Made by a program: the position numbers and the translations under genes | The notes under the pieces: model-generated | Database searches by the model: none | What the model saw: the letters and a program-made list of their open reading frames with translations, nothing else | Told to the model about the DNA's origin: nothing | Assembly: GCA_017508825.1 (NCBI GenBank) | Contig: JAFWRC010000003.1 | Span: forward strand, 1-32,055 | DNA: 32,055 nucleotides | Origin: Lachnospiraceae bacterium | GTDB taxonomy: Bacteria > Bacillota > Clostridia > Lachnospirales > Lachnospiraceae | Direction of reading: 5' to 3' | In this document: piece after piece, positions 9,109 through 17,484 of the stretch | Position numbering within the stretch: position 1 is the stretch's first letter | Layout of the letters: each line of letters begins with the position of its first letter

Positions 9109-10977
9109 ATGGTTGGGAACCGGAGAGTAGCGGCGTTATGTACGTCGCGCATCTATGATCTGCAGGTCTATGACTATATTCTGGCGCTATGCGACCGGTT
9201 GCGGGAGCAGGGTTTTTCTTTATGGATCTATTCCATCAACGAGGATCTGTACTGGGTGGAGGAGCATATTCCTTCCGAGGCAGAGATTTTTTCCTATATC
9301 GATTATGAAAAAGTAGATATCGTGATCCTGATGGATGAGAAGATCAAGAATCATACCATCGCGCGCAGGATCATCAAAGACGCGGAAGCGAATCACAAGC
9401 CCGTGGTCGTCGTGGACGGCGAGTACGAAGGCTGCAGCAACGTGCGTTTTGATTTTGCCGCGGGCTTTGAAGCGGTGATGCGGCATGTGATGGAACAGCA
9501 TGTGGTCAAAAAGCCGCATTATATGGGCGGATTCCGGGGTAATGTTTTTTCGGAGGAACGCAAACAGATCTTCCGCAAGGTGATCGAGGAACACGGGATC
9601 CCCTTTGATGAAGAGAAGATGTGCAGTTACGGCGATTTCTGGGCGATGCCGGCCAGAAAGGCGACGGAGGAGATCATTGCGTCCGGGGATATCCCTGATG
9701 CGATCATCTGTGCCAACGACTTTATGGCGATCAATGCCTGCGATGTGATGAAGAACCACGGCTACCGTGTGCCGGAGGATGTGATCATTACCGGTTTTGA
9801 CGGCTATGACGAGGCCTATCTGAACCAGCCGGGCATGACGACCGTCGACTGTGAACTGCGGGAGCTGGCAGAGATGACGGCGGTGGCGGTGGAACACTGC
9901 ATGGAAGGAACATGCGGGGAAGCGCTCCGGGTAGTGCCGAAGCTCGTGACCAGCGAATCCTGCGGATGTCCGCACTGCTCCTATCAGGGACGGGCATCGA
10001 TCAATACGTTCAACGACCGCTTCTACCGTTATCAGGACGATGTGCGCTTAACCCACGACTGTGTGACCAAGATGATCATGTCGGGAACGCTTTCGGAAGC
10101 GGTTTCCAATATGGATCATAAATATACCGACCATATGTGCTGCGTGGTAAAAGCCGAGTGCTTCCGGCGGGAGAGAAACTTCTTTACGGAGGAACCTTGG
10201 GATTCCGCGTATAACCTGATCTATGATCCGGAGTATTCGGACGGGGAGCGGCTGGTCTTTGACAAACGGCAGGTGATGCCGGATCTGAAGAAGCGGATGG
10301 AGAGCGGGTATCCGCTGATCTTCCAGGGGCTGGATTATATGGACCGTCCGATGGGCTACGTGGTTTATTTCTATGATACATACAATATCACGGAATATGC
10401 CAAGACGGCGACACTTACGGAGATGGTGAACCAGGGGCTGGGCGGCTATATCAGCATGCAGTACCAGCAGTACCTGATGGAACGGATGAAGGAGATCTAC
10501 AAGATCGACGCATTGACCGGACTGTATAACCGTCTGGCGTTCCGGGAGGCATTTGATGTGATACGGAACGATCCGGATATGGACGGGGAAGCGCTGCTGG
10601 TCGTGATGGCGGACCTGGATTATCTGAAAGGGATCAATGACGGGCACGGGCATCAGGCCGGAGACCAGGCCATTGAGGCTGTGGCGCATGCACTGCAGGA
10701 TGCATGTCCGGGAAATGCGCTCTGCGTACGTTTCGGCGGGGACGAGATGCTGGCATTTGTGCCGGGGGGCGCGGAAACGGAAGGTATCCTGGACACCATC
10801 GCGCGGCGCCTGGACCAGAAGAGCAGGGAACTGGGCTTCCGCATCTCGGCCAGCTGCGGCACGTATCTGACAGAGATCCATAAGGATATGAATCTGCAGG
10901 CGGCCATCGATATCGTGGAAAAAAAAATGTATGAAGTGAAAAAAAGAAGAAAACAATATGAGCAGGAGGTTATCTAG
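9109..10977 (+). CDS. Cytosolic diguanylate cyclase with LacI-type sugar-sensor domain
   Basis: This 622-aa protein has no signal peptide or membrane segment. Residues 1-290 resemble the periplasmic-binding-protein/LacI sensor fold: RRVAALCTSRIYDLQVYDYI at the start, then PDAIICANDFMAINACDVMK and VPEDVIITGFDGYDEAYLN. A middle region of about 190 residues is unassigned. Residues ~465-615 form a GGDEF domain (KIDALTGLYNRLAF, DLDYLKGINDGHGHQAGDQAI) with the signature written GGDEM at 543-547. GGDEF domains make the second messenger c-di-GMP from two GTP. The last signature residue is Met rather than Phe, and no RxxD product-inhibition site lies just upstream. Context with GH5 and GH3 genes suggests it senses an imported oligosaccharide; that is inference. 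Confidence 0.9.
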   Translation: MVGNRRVAALCTSRIYDLQVYDYILALCDRLREQGFSLWIYSINEDLYWVEEHIPSEAEIFSYIDYEKVDIVILMDEKIKNHTIARRIIKDAEANHKPVVVVDGEYEGCSNVRFDFAAGFEAVMRHVMEQHVVKKPHYMGGFRGNVFSEERKQIFRKVIEEHGIPFDEEKMCSYGDFWAMPARKATEEIIASGDIPDAIICANDFMAINACDVMKNHGYRVPEDVIITGFDGYDEAYLNQPGMTTVDCELRELAEMTAVAVEHCMEGTCGEALRVVPKLVTSESCGCPHCSYQGRASINTFNDRFYRYQDDVRLTHDCVTKMIMSGTLSEAVSNMDHKYTDHMCCVVKAECFRRERNFFTEEPWDSAYNLIYDPEYSDGERLVFDKRQVMPDLKKRMESGYPLIFQGLDYMDRPMGYVVYFYDTYNITEYAKTATLTEMVNQGLGGYISMQYQQYLMERMKEIYKIDALTGLYNRLAFREAFDVIRNDPDMDGEALLVVMADLDYLKGINDGHGHQAGDQAIEAVAHALQDACPGNALCVRFGGDEMLAFVPGGAETEGILDTIARRLDQKSRELGFRISASCGTYLTEIHKDMNLQAAIDIVEKKMYEVKKRRKQYEQEVI

Positions 10978-10978
10978 T

Positions 10979-12016
10979 ATGGGGAAATTTGAAGGGTTTC
11001 AGAAGGGCGTAAATCTCGGCGGCTGGATCTCGCAGTTCGCAAAGTACGATAAGGCGCATTTTGACAGCTTTATCACCAAGGCAGACATCGAGAGCATTGC
11101 ATCTTTGGGCTTTGACCACGTGCGTGTACCGGTGGATTATAACGTGCTGGAAGACGAGGAAGGCAATCCGATCGAGTCCGGCTTCGGTTATCTGGAAAGC
11201 TGCCGCGCATGGTGTGAGGAATACGGTCTTCACATGATCATCGATCTGCACGAGTGCTTCGGCTATTCCTTCGATCCGCTGAAGAAGGATATGGACCGGA
11301 AGAAATTCTTTTATGATGATGCGCTGCAGGCGCGTTTTATGAAACTGTGGAAAGAGATCGTGAGACGTTTTGCGGCATATCCGGAGCAGGTGGCCTTTGA
11401 GCCCTTAAACGAAGTGGTGCTGTATGAAGTGGCAGATGCGTGGAACGGCATCGTGACGAAGTTTATCAAAATGGTGCGTGAACAGGCGCCGAAGAGCTAT
11501 ATCGTGGTCGGCGGCGTATGCTACAACAGCATCACGACGGTACATCTGCTGGATATCCCGCTGGACGACCGCATCGTCTACAATTTCCACTGCTATGAAC
11601 CCATCATCTTTACCCATCAGGGCGCATACTGGGTAGACAAGATGCCGTCGGATTTCCGCGTGGGATATCCGAAGACACTGAAAGAGTACCAGGATGTGAG
11701 CAACAGCCTGGATACGGATCTGGCGGGGGCGGTATTTACCGAGGGCATCAGCGAGATCGGCGAAGGTTTCTACGAGGACCTGTTCGCACCGGCACTGGAA
11801 AAAGCGGAAAAAGACGGCATCCCTCTGTACTGCGGCGAGTACGGCGTGATCGACCTGGCGGATCCGGAAGACCGCCTGCGCTGGATGAAGGATATCCATG
11901 CGGTCTTTGACAAGCATGGCATCGGCCGCGCCCTGTGGAACTATAAGGAGAAAGATTTCGGCTTCGTGGATGAGAGCTTTGCTACGATCCGCGATAGGTT
12001 TATGGAGATTTTGTGA
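10979..12016 (+). CDS. Glycoside hydrolase family 5 (cellulase-like), cytoplasmic
   Basis: This 345-aa single-domain (beta/alpha)8 hydrolase shows GH5 landmarks. GVNLGGW stands near the start and HVRVPVDYNVLE and IIDLHECFG follow. The acid/base is Glu145 in EPLNEV, His204/Tyr206 lie in YNFHCYEP, and the nucleophile is Glu287 in YCGEYGV. There is no signal peptide, so it should act on short beta-glucans or oligosaccharides in the cytosol rather than on polymer outside. The start at 10979 is set by AGGAGG (10964-10969); the previous gene's stop is one base upstream. GH5 covers many specificities (endoglucanase, mannanase, exoglucosidase), so the substrate is open. Confidence 0.93.
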   Translation: MGKFEGFQKGVNLGGWISQFAKYDKAHFDSFITKADIESIASLGFDHVRVPVDYNVLEDEEGNPIESGFGYLESCRAWCEEYGLHMIIDLHECFGYSFDPLKKDMDRKKFFYDDALQARFMKLWKEIVRRFAAYPEQVAFEPLNEVVLYEVADAWNGIVTKFIKMVREQAPKSYIVVGGVCYNSITTVHLLDIPLDDRIVYNFHCYEPIIFTHQGAYWVDKMPSDFRVGYPKTLKEYQDVSNSLDTDLAGAVFTEGISEIGEGFYEDLFAPALEKAEKDGIPLYCGEYGVIDLADPEDRLRWMKDIHAVFDKHGIGRALWNYKEKDFGFVDESFATIRDRFMEIL

Positions 12017-12039
12017 TCATAGAAGGACGCTTGTTCCCG

Positions 12040-12059
12040 GCTTCCCCTTGCGGGGAAGC
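12040..12059. repeat. Perfect 8-bp palindromic hairpin between GH5 and GH3
   Basis: GCTTCCCC (12040-12047) and GGGGAAGC (12052-12059) flank a TTGC loop. No T-tract follows, so it is not a standard terminator. It may stabilise or process the mRNA between the two glycosidase genes. The left part resembles the stretch at 5881-5890 (TCCCGGCTTC). Confidence 0.6.
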
Positions 12060-12110
12060 TGACGGATGAGATGGAAAAACCGGGCAGGAGAATAATAAGG
12101 AGAACAGTAT

Positions 12111-14363
12111 ATGCGCGTGAGCAAAAAAGATACCGAAAAGAAGATCGAGGCGCTGCTTCGGGAGCTGACTTTGGAGGAGAAATCCCGGATGATCCATGCA
12201 TCCGAATTTTTCCGCTCCGGCGATGTGCCGAGGCTGGGCATTCCGAAGATCACAACCTCGGACGGGCCTATGGGCGTGCGGAACGATTTTCATCCGGCGG
12301 ACTGGCATCCGGTGGGAACCTCGGCGGATGCAGTGAGCTATCTGCCCTGCAATACGGCGATCGCATCGACCTGGAACCGCGAACTGGCGCGTATGTCCGG
12401 TGAGGTACTGGGCCGTGAAGCCAGAGGACGCGGCAAGGATATGATCCTGGCGCCCGGCATCAATATCAAGCGCAATCCGCTGTGCGGACGTAATTTTGAA
12501 TATATGAGCGAGGATCCGTACCTGATCGCGGAGATGGTGGTGCCGCTGATCGAAGGCATCCAGGAGAACGATGTATCCGCATGCGTGAAGCACTTTGCCT
12601 GCAATGCCCAGGAGTGGGAGCGGCTGTGGGTCAATGTGGAACTGGACGAGCGTACCCTGAGGGAGATCTATCTGCCGGGCTTTGAGGCGGCGGTGAAACG
12701 CGCAAAGACAAAGGCGCTGATGGGCTCTTATAACCTGGTGCGCGGCGAGCATGGCAGCCAGAGCAAATTTCTGCTGACCGATATTTTACGCAAAGAATGG
12801 AAATACGACGGTCTGGTGGTTTCCGACTGGGGCGCGGTACATGATACCAAAGCGGCTGCGGAGAGCGGGCTGGATCTGGAGATGAGCGTGTTCCCGAATT
12901 TTGATGATTACTATCTGGGAAAGCCGGTGATCGAAGCCGTAAAGAAGGGCGAGATTAAAGAGGAAGACCTGGATAAGAAAGTGCGCAACATCCTGCGCTT
13001 TATGCTGCGGGTGCGCATGATCGAGATCGAGCTGACGGAAAAGAAGAACGGCAGGACCGCGGCAAAGGCCGTGCCGGTGGAAGACCGTGATCCCGGCTAT
13101 TACAACGGATCGGCAATGCACTACTTTGCAAAGCAGACTGCAAGGGAAGCCGTGGTGATGCTAAAGAATGAGAAAAAACGTCTGCCGATCAAGCCGTCAA
13201 TGACAAAGCGTCTGCTGGTGATCGGAAACAATGCGGATAGGAAGCAGTCCAACGGCGGCGGCAGCGGCGAGATCAAGGCGCTGTACGAAGTGACACCGCT
13301 GATGGGCCTGACCCGGGAGTATGGCGGCAATACGGAAGTGCGTTACACACCGGGCTATTATGTTCCGAAGAAGACAAAGGAAGATACCAGCTGGCAGGAA
13401 GATAGCGTATCCGCAGAGATCATGTCGGATCCGTCCGTACGCGACAAACGCAAGGTGGCGGCAGAAGAGAAAAAGCGGATCAAAGAGTACCGGGAAGAAG
13501 CAGTACGTTTGGCAAAGGAATACGAAGAAGTGGTGATCGTGGGCGGTCTGGATCACAACTACGATACCGAGGGCATGGACCGCAAGGATCTGAAGCTGCC
13601 GTATGCGCAGGATGAACTGATCAATGCGGTGCTGGCGGTAAATCCCCGGGCGGTGGTCGTGATGTTTGCCGGCAGCCCGGTGGATATGACGGCCTGGAGT
13701 GACAAGGCACAGGCGATCCTGTGGATGGCCTACAACGGTATGGAAGGCGGTACGGCGCTGGCGGAGGTGATCAGCGGTACGGTCAATCCGAGCGGGAAAC
13801 TGCCGGAATCCCTGCCATCCGATTTTAAGAAAACTTCGGCAGCGGTCTTCGGCGATTATCCGGGACGCAAGCTCACTGCGGCGGAAAAGAAAAAGATGAA
13901 CGCCACCATGACCCAGACCTTTAAGGATGGTGTGTTTGTGGGCTACCGCTTCTATGAGAAGTTTGATGTACCGGTGCAGTACGAGTTCGGTTACGGCTTG
14001 TCCTATACGGAATACAAATACAGCGGTATGACGGTGGAGAAGGCAAAGGGCAAAGATGCGCTCTTTACCGTGAGCATCAAGGTAAAGAACACCGGACACG
14101 TTGCCGGAAAGGAAGCGGTGCAGCTGTACGTGGGGGAAAAGGCGGTTTCCGAAGCCAATCCCGTCAAGGAACTGAAAGGCTTTGACAAAGCGGAACTGGC
14201 CCCGGGGGAGGAAAAGACGGTGAAGTTTATGCTCACCGCAAAGGACTTTTCCCACTTCGACAACGAAACGAACACCTGGCAGCAGATGAAGGGAAAGATG
14301 GTCATTTACATCGGCGCTTCCAGCAGGGATATCCGGGCGAAAAAAGAAGTAACACTGAAATGA
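12111..14363 (+). CDS. Glycoside hydrolase family 3 (beta-glucosidase-like), cytoplasmic
   Basis: This 750-aa enzyme has the three usual GH3 parts. They are an N-terminal barrel with ITTSDGPMGVR and KHFACNAQEWER, a nucleophile Asp239 in LVVSDWGAVHDT, and an alpha/beta sandwich domain (about 335-600, VVIVGGLDHNYDTEGMDR). A fibronectin type III-like C-terminal domain ends the protein (about 655-745). No signal peptide is present. It would release single sugars from the non-reducing end of oligosaccharides, completing the work of the preceding GH5. AAGGAG before the ATG and the 94-base gap without a promoter support cotranscription with GH5. The exact sugar specificity cannot be read from sequence. 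Confidence 0.95.
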   Translation: MRVSKKDTEKKIEALLRELTLEEKSRMIHASEFFRSGDVPRLGIPKITTSDGPMGVRNDFHPADWHPVGTSADAVSYLPCNTAIASTWNRELARMSGEVLGREARGRGKDMILAPGINIKRNPLCGRNFEYMSEDPYLIAEMVVPLIEGIQENDVSACVKHFACNAQEWERLWVNVELDERTLREIYLPGFEAAVKRAKTKALMGSYNLVRGEHGSQSKFLLTDILRKEWKYDGLVVSDWGAVHDTKAAAESGLDLEMSVFPNFDDYYLGKPVIEAVKKGEIKEEDLDKKVRNILRFMLRVRMIEIELTEKKNGRTAAKAVPVEDRDPGYYNGSAMHYFAKQTAREAVVMLKNEKKRLPIKPSMTKRLLVIGNNADRKQSNGGGSGEIKALYEVTPLMGLTREYGGNTEVRYTPGYYVPKKTKEDTSWQEDSVSAEIMSDPSVRDKRKVAAEEKKRIKEYREEAVRLAKEYEEVVIVGGLDHNYDTEGMDRKDLKLPYAQDELINAVLAVNPRAVVVMFAGSPVDMTAWSDKAQAILWMAYNGMEGGTALAEVISGTVNPSGKLPESLPSDFKKTSAAVFGDYPGRKLTAAEKKKMNATMTQTFKDGVFVGYRFYEKFDVPVQYEFGYGLSYTEYKYSGMTVEKAKGKDALFTVSIKVKNTGHVAGKEAVQLYVGEKAVSEANPVKELKGFDKAELAPGEEKTVKFMLTAKDFSHFDNETNTWQQMKGKMVIYIGASSRDIRAKKEVTLK

Positions 14364-14400
14364 TCATTGCTTAGATGATCTGAGAACATTTACGAACATC

Positions 14401-14432
14401 AAAGGGCGTTCTGCAGGCAGGACGCCCTTTTT
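14401..14432 (+). terminator. Intrinsic terminator of the DGC-GH5-GH3 operon
   Basis: AAAGGGCGTTCTG (14401-14413) pairs with CAGGACGCCCTTT (14418-14430) over 13 bp with one wobble, closing a 4-base loop. Five T residues end it (14428-14432). Confidence 0.93.
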
Positions 14433-14495
14433 ACGAGTTATGAGGGAAACGACATGAAAAACGGAAAAAACGACATAAAGATAAAGAATAAACAG

Positions 14496-14525
14496 TTGCT
14501 AAAATGCGATAATAAGACTTATAAT
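14496..14525 (+). promoter_or_regulatory. Sigma-A promoter of the SPFH/zinc-ribbon six-gene operon
   Basis: TTGCTA (14496-14501) and TATAAT (14520-14525) are 18 bp apart in an AT-rich stretch. The site is about 55 bp before the SPFH start and directly behind the terminator of the previous operon. Confidence 0.68.
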
Positions 14526-14580
14526 AATAAGTTAAAGAAGTAACCGTTGTATTTTTTCATTGTTATTCAGGGAGGAAAAG

Positions 14581-15939
14581 ATGGGATTATTTCAGAGTAC
14601 GAACCCGAAGGAAAAAGAGCATAAGGGGATCCTTGGGGCGTTTTCCGTTGATGTGATCAAATGGGAGCCGGAAGCAGGCAGGGAAGCGGATCTGATCAGC
14701 TTCAAGTTTCCGTATGAGGATTTTCCGAACGGCAGTTTTCTGATCGTTGCACCGTCCCAGATGGCGGTGTTCATCAATAATGTGGATACCGGAAGCGCAT
14801 TGAATGCAGAGGGCGGCACTGCGCAGGTATCGGTATTTGCAGGCCCCTGCAAGATCAAGCTGGATACCGGGGACAGCCGTTTTGCGCCGTTCCGCAATAT
14901 CAGCCATAAGCTTACGGGAGGCGAGTCCGCTTTTCACAGCGAGGTATTTTTCTTAAATACCACGTATATGAATGATCTGAAATGGGGTACCCAGAACCCG
15001 GTCGTGGTGGAGGATCCGGAGGAGGAAGTGAACATTCACGTCCGGGCCCAGGGTCTGTTCGGCGCGCACATTGAGCAGATGGACAGCACGGTTTCGGCAG
15101 TGCAGGCCAGAAAATTCCTGCAGAAGGTGGTCGGGACCAAGGCACAGTACACCCGGGAAGAACTGGTACAGTATATGCGTGCAAAGATCCTGGAGTATGT
15201 ACCGGATCTGCTGGCCAAGAATATGGTGGACCAGCACGTCGGCATCCTGAAGATCAGTACACATCTGAGTGATTTTTCGCAGATCATTCAGGCGAAGCTG
15301 ACTTCATATTTTGAAGAGTTCGGCTTAACACTGGACAATTTCTCATTTACCAATATCAATGCGCCGGATGAAGATCTGGCTGCGATCAATGAGATGAAGA
15401 TCCGCCGGAAGCAGAAGTTCCTGGAGGCGGAAGGCAACGCGCAGCAGATGGATATCGAATCCGAAGCCAGAATGCGCATGCGTCAGCGGGAAGGCTATAC
15501 CTATCAGCAGGAGCAGTCCTTCAATATCATGAATGCGGCAGCTTCCAACGAAGGCATGAGCGCCAATCTGATGGGCGCAGGCATGGGACTGACCATGGGG
15601 CTTGGCATGGGCGGAAGCATCGGCGCCGGAATGGGAGCCGTGGCACAGTCCGCTATGGGTAATCCGGCACAGATGATGCAGCCGCAGTCCGCGGCAGCGT
15701 CCGGGGTTCAGAAATGCAAGGCCTGCGGAGCACCGCTGGATCCGGGAGACGGCTTCTGCGCCGGCTGCGGAGCACCGGTGGAAAAAGCCGCATGCTGCAG
15801 CAACTGCGGCAAGGAACTGAAGCCGGGTGCACTGTTCTGCACCGGCTGCGGACAGAAGGTCGGAAAGAAGTGCCCGAACTGCGGCGAAGCTGCGGAACCG
15901 GGAGAAAAGTTCTGTGCGAAGTGCGGAACAGCTTTGTGA
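14581..15939 (+). CDS. SPFH-domain protein with three C-terminal zinc ribbons (YdjI-like)
   Basis: This 452-aa soluble protein starts with an SPFH/band-7-like core (about 1-310), similar in layout to Bacillus subtilis YdjI (MGLFQSTNPKEKEHKGIL at the start, FTNINAPDEDLAAINEMKIRRK near the end of the core). A Met/Gly-rich flexible stretch (about 320-370) follows. Residues 379-452 carry three CxxC...CxxC zinc ribbons, the first using Cys379, 382, 393 and 396. SPFH proteins oligomerise on membranes and organise lipid or protein microdomains. YdjI is held at the membrane by YdjG and YdjH, whose likely equivalents are at 26841-30003. AGGGAGGA at 14569-14576 sets the start at 14581. It is the first gene of a six-gene operon. 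Confidence 0.88.
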   Translation: MGLFQSTNPKEKEHKGILGAFSVDVIKWEPEAGREADLISFKFPYEDFPNGSFLIVAPSQMAVFINNVDTGSALNAEGGTAQVSVFAGPCKIKLDTGDSRFAPFRNISHKLTGGESAFHSEVFFLNTTYMNDLKWGTQNPVVVEDPEEEVNIHVRAQGLFGAHIEQMDSTVSAVQARKFLQKVVGTKAQYTREELVQYMRAKILEYVPDLLAKNMVDQHVGILKISTHLSDFSQIIQAKLTSYFEEFGLTLDNFSFTNINAPDEDLAAINEMKIRRKQKFLEAEGNAQQMDIESEARMRMRQREGYTYQQEQSFNIMNAAASNEGMSANLMGAGMGLTMGLGMGGSIGAGMGAVAQSAMGNPAQMMQPQSAAASGVQKCKACGAPLDPGDGFCAGCGAPVEKAACCSNCGKELKPGALFCTGCGQKVGKKCPNCGEAAEPGEKFCAKCGTAL

Positions 15940-15955
15940 TCGGAGGTAAGGAAGG

Positions 15956-16633
15956 TTGAAAAAACATTTTTCTGTAGTTTTCGGGGCAGCGGCTCTGCTC
16001 TGGGTATTGGCAATGCTTTTCCTGGTAAAAGGAACGGGCTTCACCTTTGTGTGCGCGCTGGTATGCGGCATCCTGGTGTACCTGATCGCCATGGCCGGAT
16101 ATCTGTGGGCGCATAAGCAGCAGAAGGATGCGGAAGCGGAATTATCGAATGTTACTTATGTGATCCTGCTTGGCTATGCAGCAGCCGGCACGGTGATCAA
16201 TGCCAGATTCTGTATGATGAAGTGGGAAGAGGTCGGTATGCTGCTCCTGATCGCGAACTTCGTGATCACGATCGCAGCGGTCGTGCTGGTCCCGGCTTCC
16301 GTAAACAATGCAAAGAAGGGACAGCAGCTGGCAGACGAAGTGCGTGCCCGCACGGCTCCGACTGCCCTGTATTCTTCTACCATCGCATCCCTGATGGCAG
16401 CGGCAAAAGACGATGAGGTACGCAAAGAACTGAAGAAACTGAAAGAGACCGTGGACTACGGTACCAATGTGTCCCGTGTCGATCCGGAGGAAAAAGAGCA
16501 GGCGTTTACAGAGAAGCTGATGGATATCGAGGCACAGTTAAAGGACGGCGCGGCAGCTGATGCGGTCATTGAAAACATCCGCGAAGCGATCCGGCTGTAC
16601 CAGTCCAGAAATGCGTCTATGCAGACACTGTAA
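15956..16633 (+). CDS. Four-helix membrane protein with cytosolic helical tail, unknown function
   Basis: I do not recognise the family. The 225-aa protein has four predicted membrane helices (about 7-24, 28-50, 66-83 and 92-114), then a charged, helix-rich cytosolic tail (115-225, rich in Lys and Glu and probably coiled). Translation starts at a TTG codon, supported by GGAGG at 15942-15946 nine bases upstream. It lies 16 bases behind the SPFH gene and 15 before the zinc-ribbon gene, so it is an operon member. It could be a membrane receptor for the soluble SPFH protein, which has no membrane helix of its own; that is inference. Confidence 0.85.
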   Translation: MKKHFSVVFGAAALLWVLAMLFLVKGTGFTFVCALVCGILVYLIAMAGYLWAHKQQKDAEAELSNVTYVILLGYAAAGTVINARFCMMKWEEVGMLLLIANFVITIAAVVLVPASVNNAKKGQQLADEVRARTAPTALYSSTIASLMAAAKDDEVRKELKKLKETVDYGTNVSRVDPEEKEQAFTEKLMDIEAQLKDGAAADAVIENIREAIRLYQSRNASMQTL

Positions 16634-16648
16634 CAGAGGTGACGGCGC

Positions 16649-17461
16649 ATGGAGATGGGTGCAGGATTAAGCTGTAACGGATGCGGGAGCACAGACGTCA
16701 TTTTTGACCCGGTGAAGCGGCTGCTGATCTGCAATCAGTGCGGAAAACAGGAGTTTTATTCACGGGCTACGCTGAACCGGAACGGAAAGGTCATTTATTG
16801 CAAGGAAAATGCGGTCAGTCAGTTCACGGAAGCAAGATATGCGGATGCCAGACATTTTGCGCTGGATGTCCTGAATATCTCCGTCGAAAATATCCCCGCC
16901 CGGTTTATCATCGCATTTTATAATGATGTGGAGGGGAAAGAAGCCGGACAGCTGAAAGAATTCTTTAACGCGATGAAAGCAGAGGCCCTGGACTATGATG
17001 AGATCCGGGATCTGCAAAAACTGATCGCGGCTTCGCTGCCGTATCTTTCCGAATATGAGAAGGATATCATTACGATCTCGGCAGCCAATATGCAGGCGGA
17101 TGAGGACAAAAAGGAACTTTGTGAATTCATAGATAAGATGTGTCCTTATTTTATCGCCAAGCGGTCATCTTCCGGATTTCTGGATCCGGAGATGGTGGAA
17201 ATGTACGGGGATCTTGCGGAACACTGCGATATTCCCAAAACATGTTTTTCGCTGCTGAAGTCCATAGAGACCAATCCGGATTCGCCCTATAAAGGCAATA
17301 CGTTCGCAATGCGGACGCAGACCCGGTATTTTTATGAAAACTTCGTGGTTCCCGTGGGGAAGATCATCGAACGTATGGGATCGCCGGAGTGGAAACAGAA
17401 GTTTTCGATGACCTATCAACAGAAAAACCGGAAATTTCAAAGTGATGCAGGGATGATGTAA
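16649..17461 (+). CDS. Zinc-ribbon protein of unknown function (270 aa)
   Basis: The N-terminus holds one zinc ribbon with Cys9, Cys12, Cys28 and Cys31 (CNGCG...CNQCG). The rest (about 60-260) is a helical, soluble region that I do not recognise. No membrane segment or enzyme motif is visible. AGAGGTG before the ATG and the short spacing on both sides place it in the SPFH operon. Zinc ribbons also occur in the first gene of this operon and in the protein at 26841, suggesting shared protein-protein contacts within one system. Confidence 0.82.
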   Translation: MEMGAGLSCNGCGSTDVIFDPVKRLLICNQCGKQEFYSRATLNRNGKVIYCKENAVSQFTEARYADARHFALDVLNISVENIPARFIIAFYNDVEGKEAGQLKEFFNAMKAEALDYDEIRDLQKLIAASLPYLSEYEKDIITISAANMQADEDKKELCEFIDKMCPYFIAKRSSSGFLDPEMVEMYGDLAEHCDIPKTCFSLLKSIETNPDSPYKGNTFAMRTQTRYFYENFVVPVGKIIERMGSPEWKQKFSMTYQQKNRKFQSDAGMM

Positions 17462-17484
17462 CCTGCAGCGGAAAGGAAGGAAAC

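Noticed and set aside
9080-9130. 16-codon ORF overlapping the diguanylate cyclase start
   Set aside because: It has no ribosome binding site and is in another frame from the clear cyclase start.
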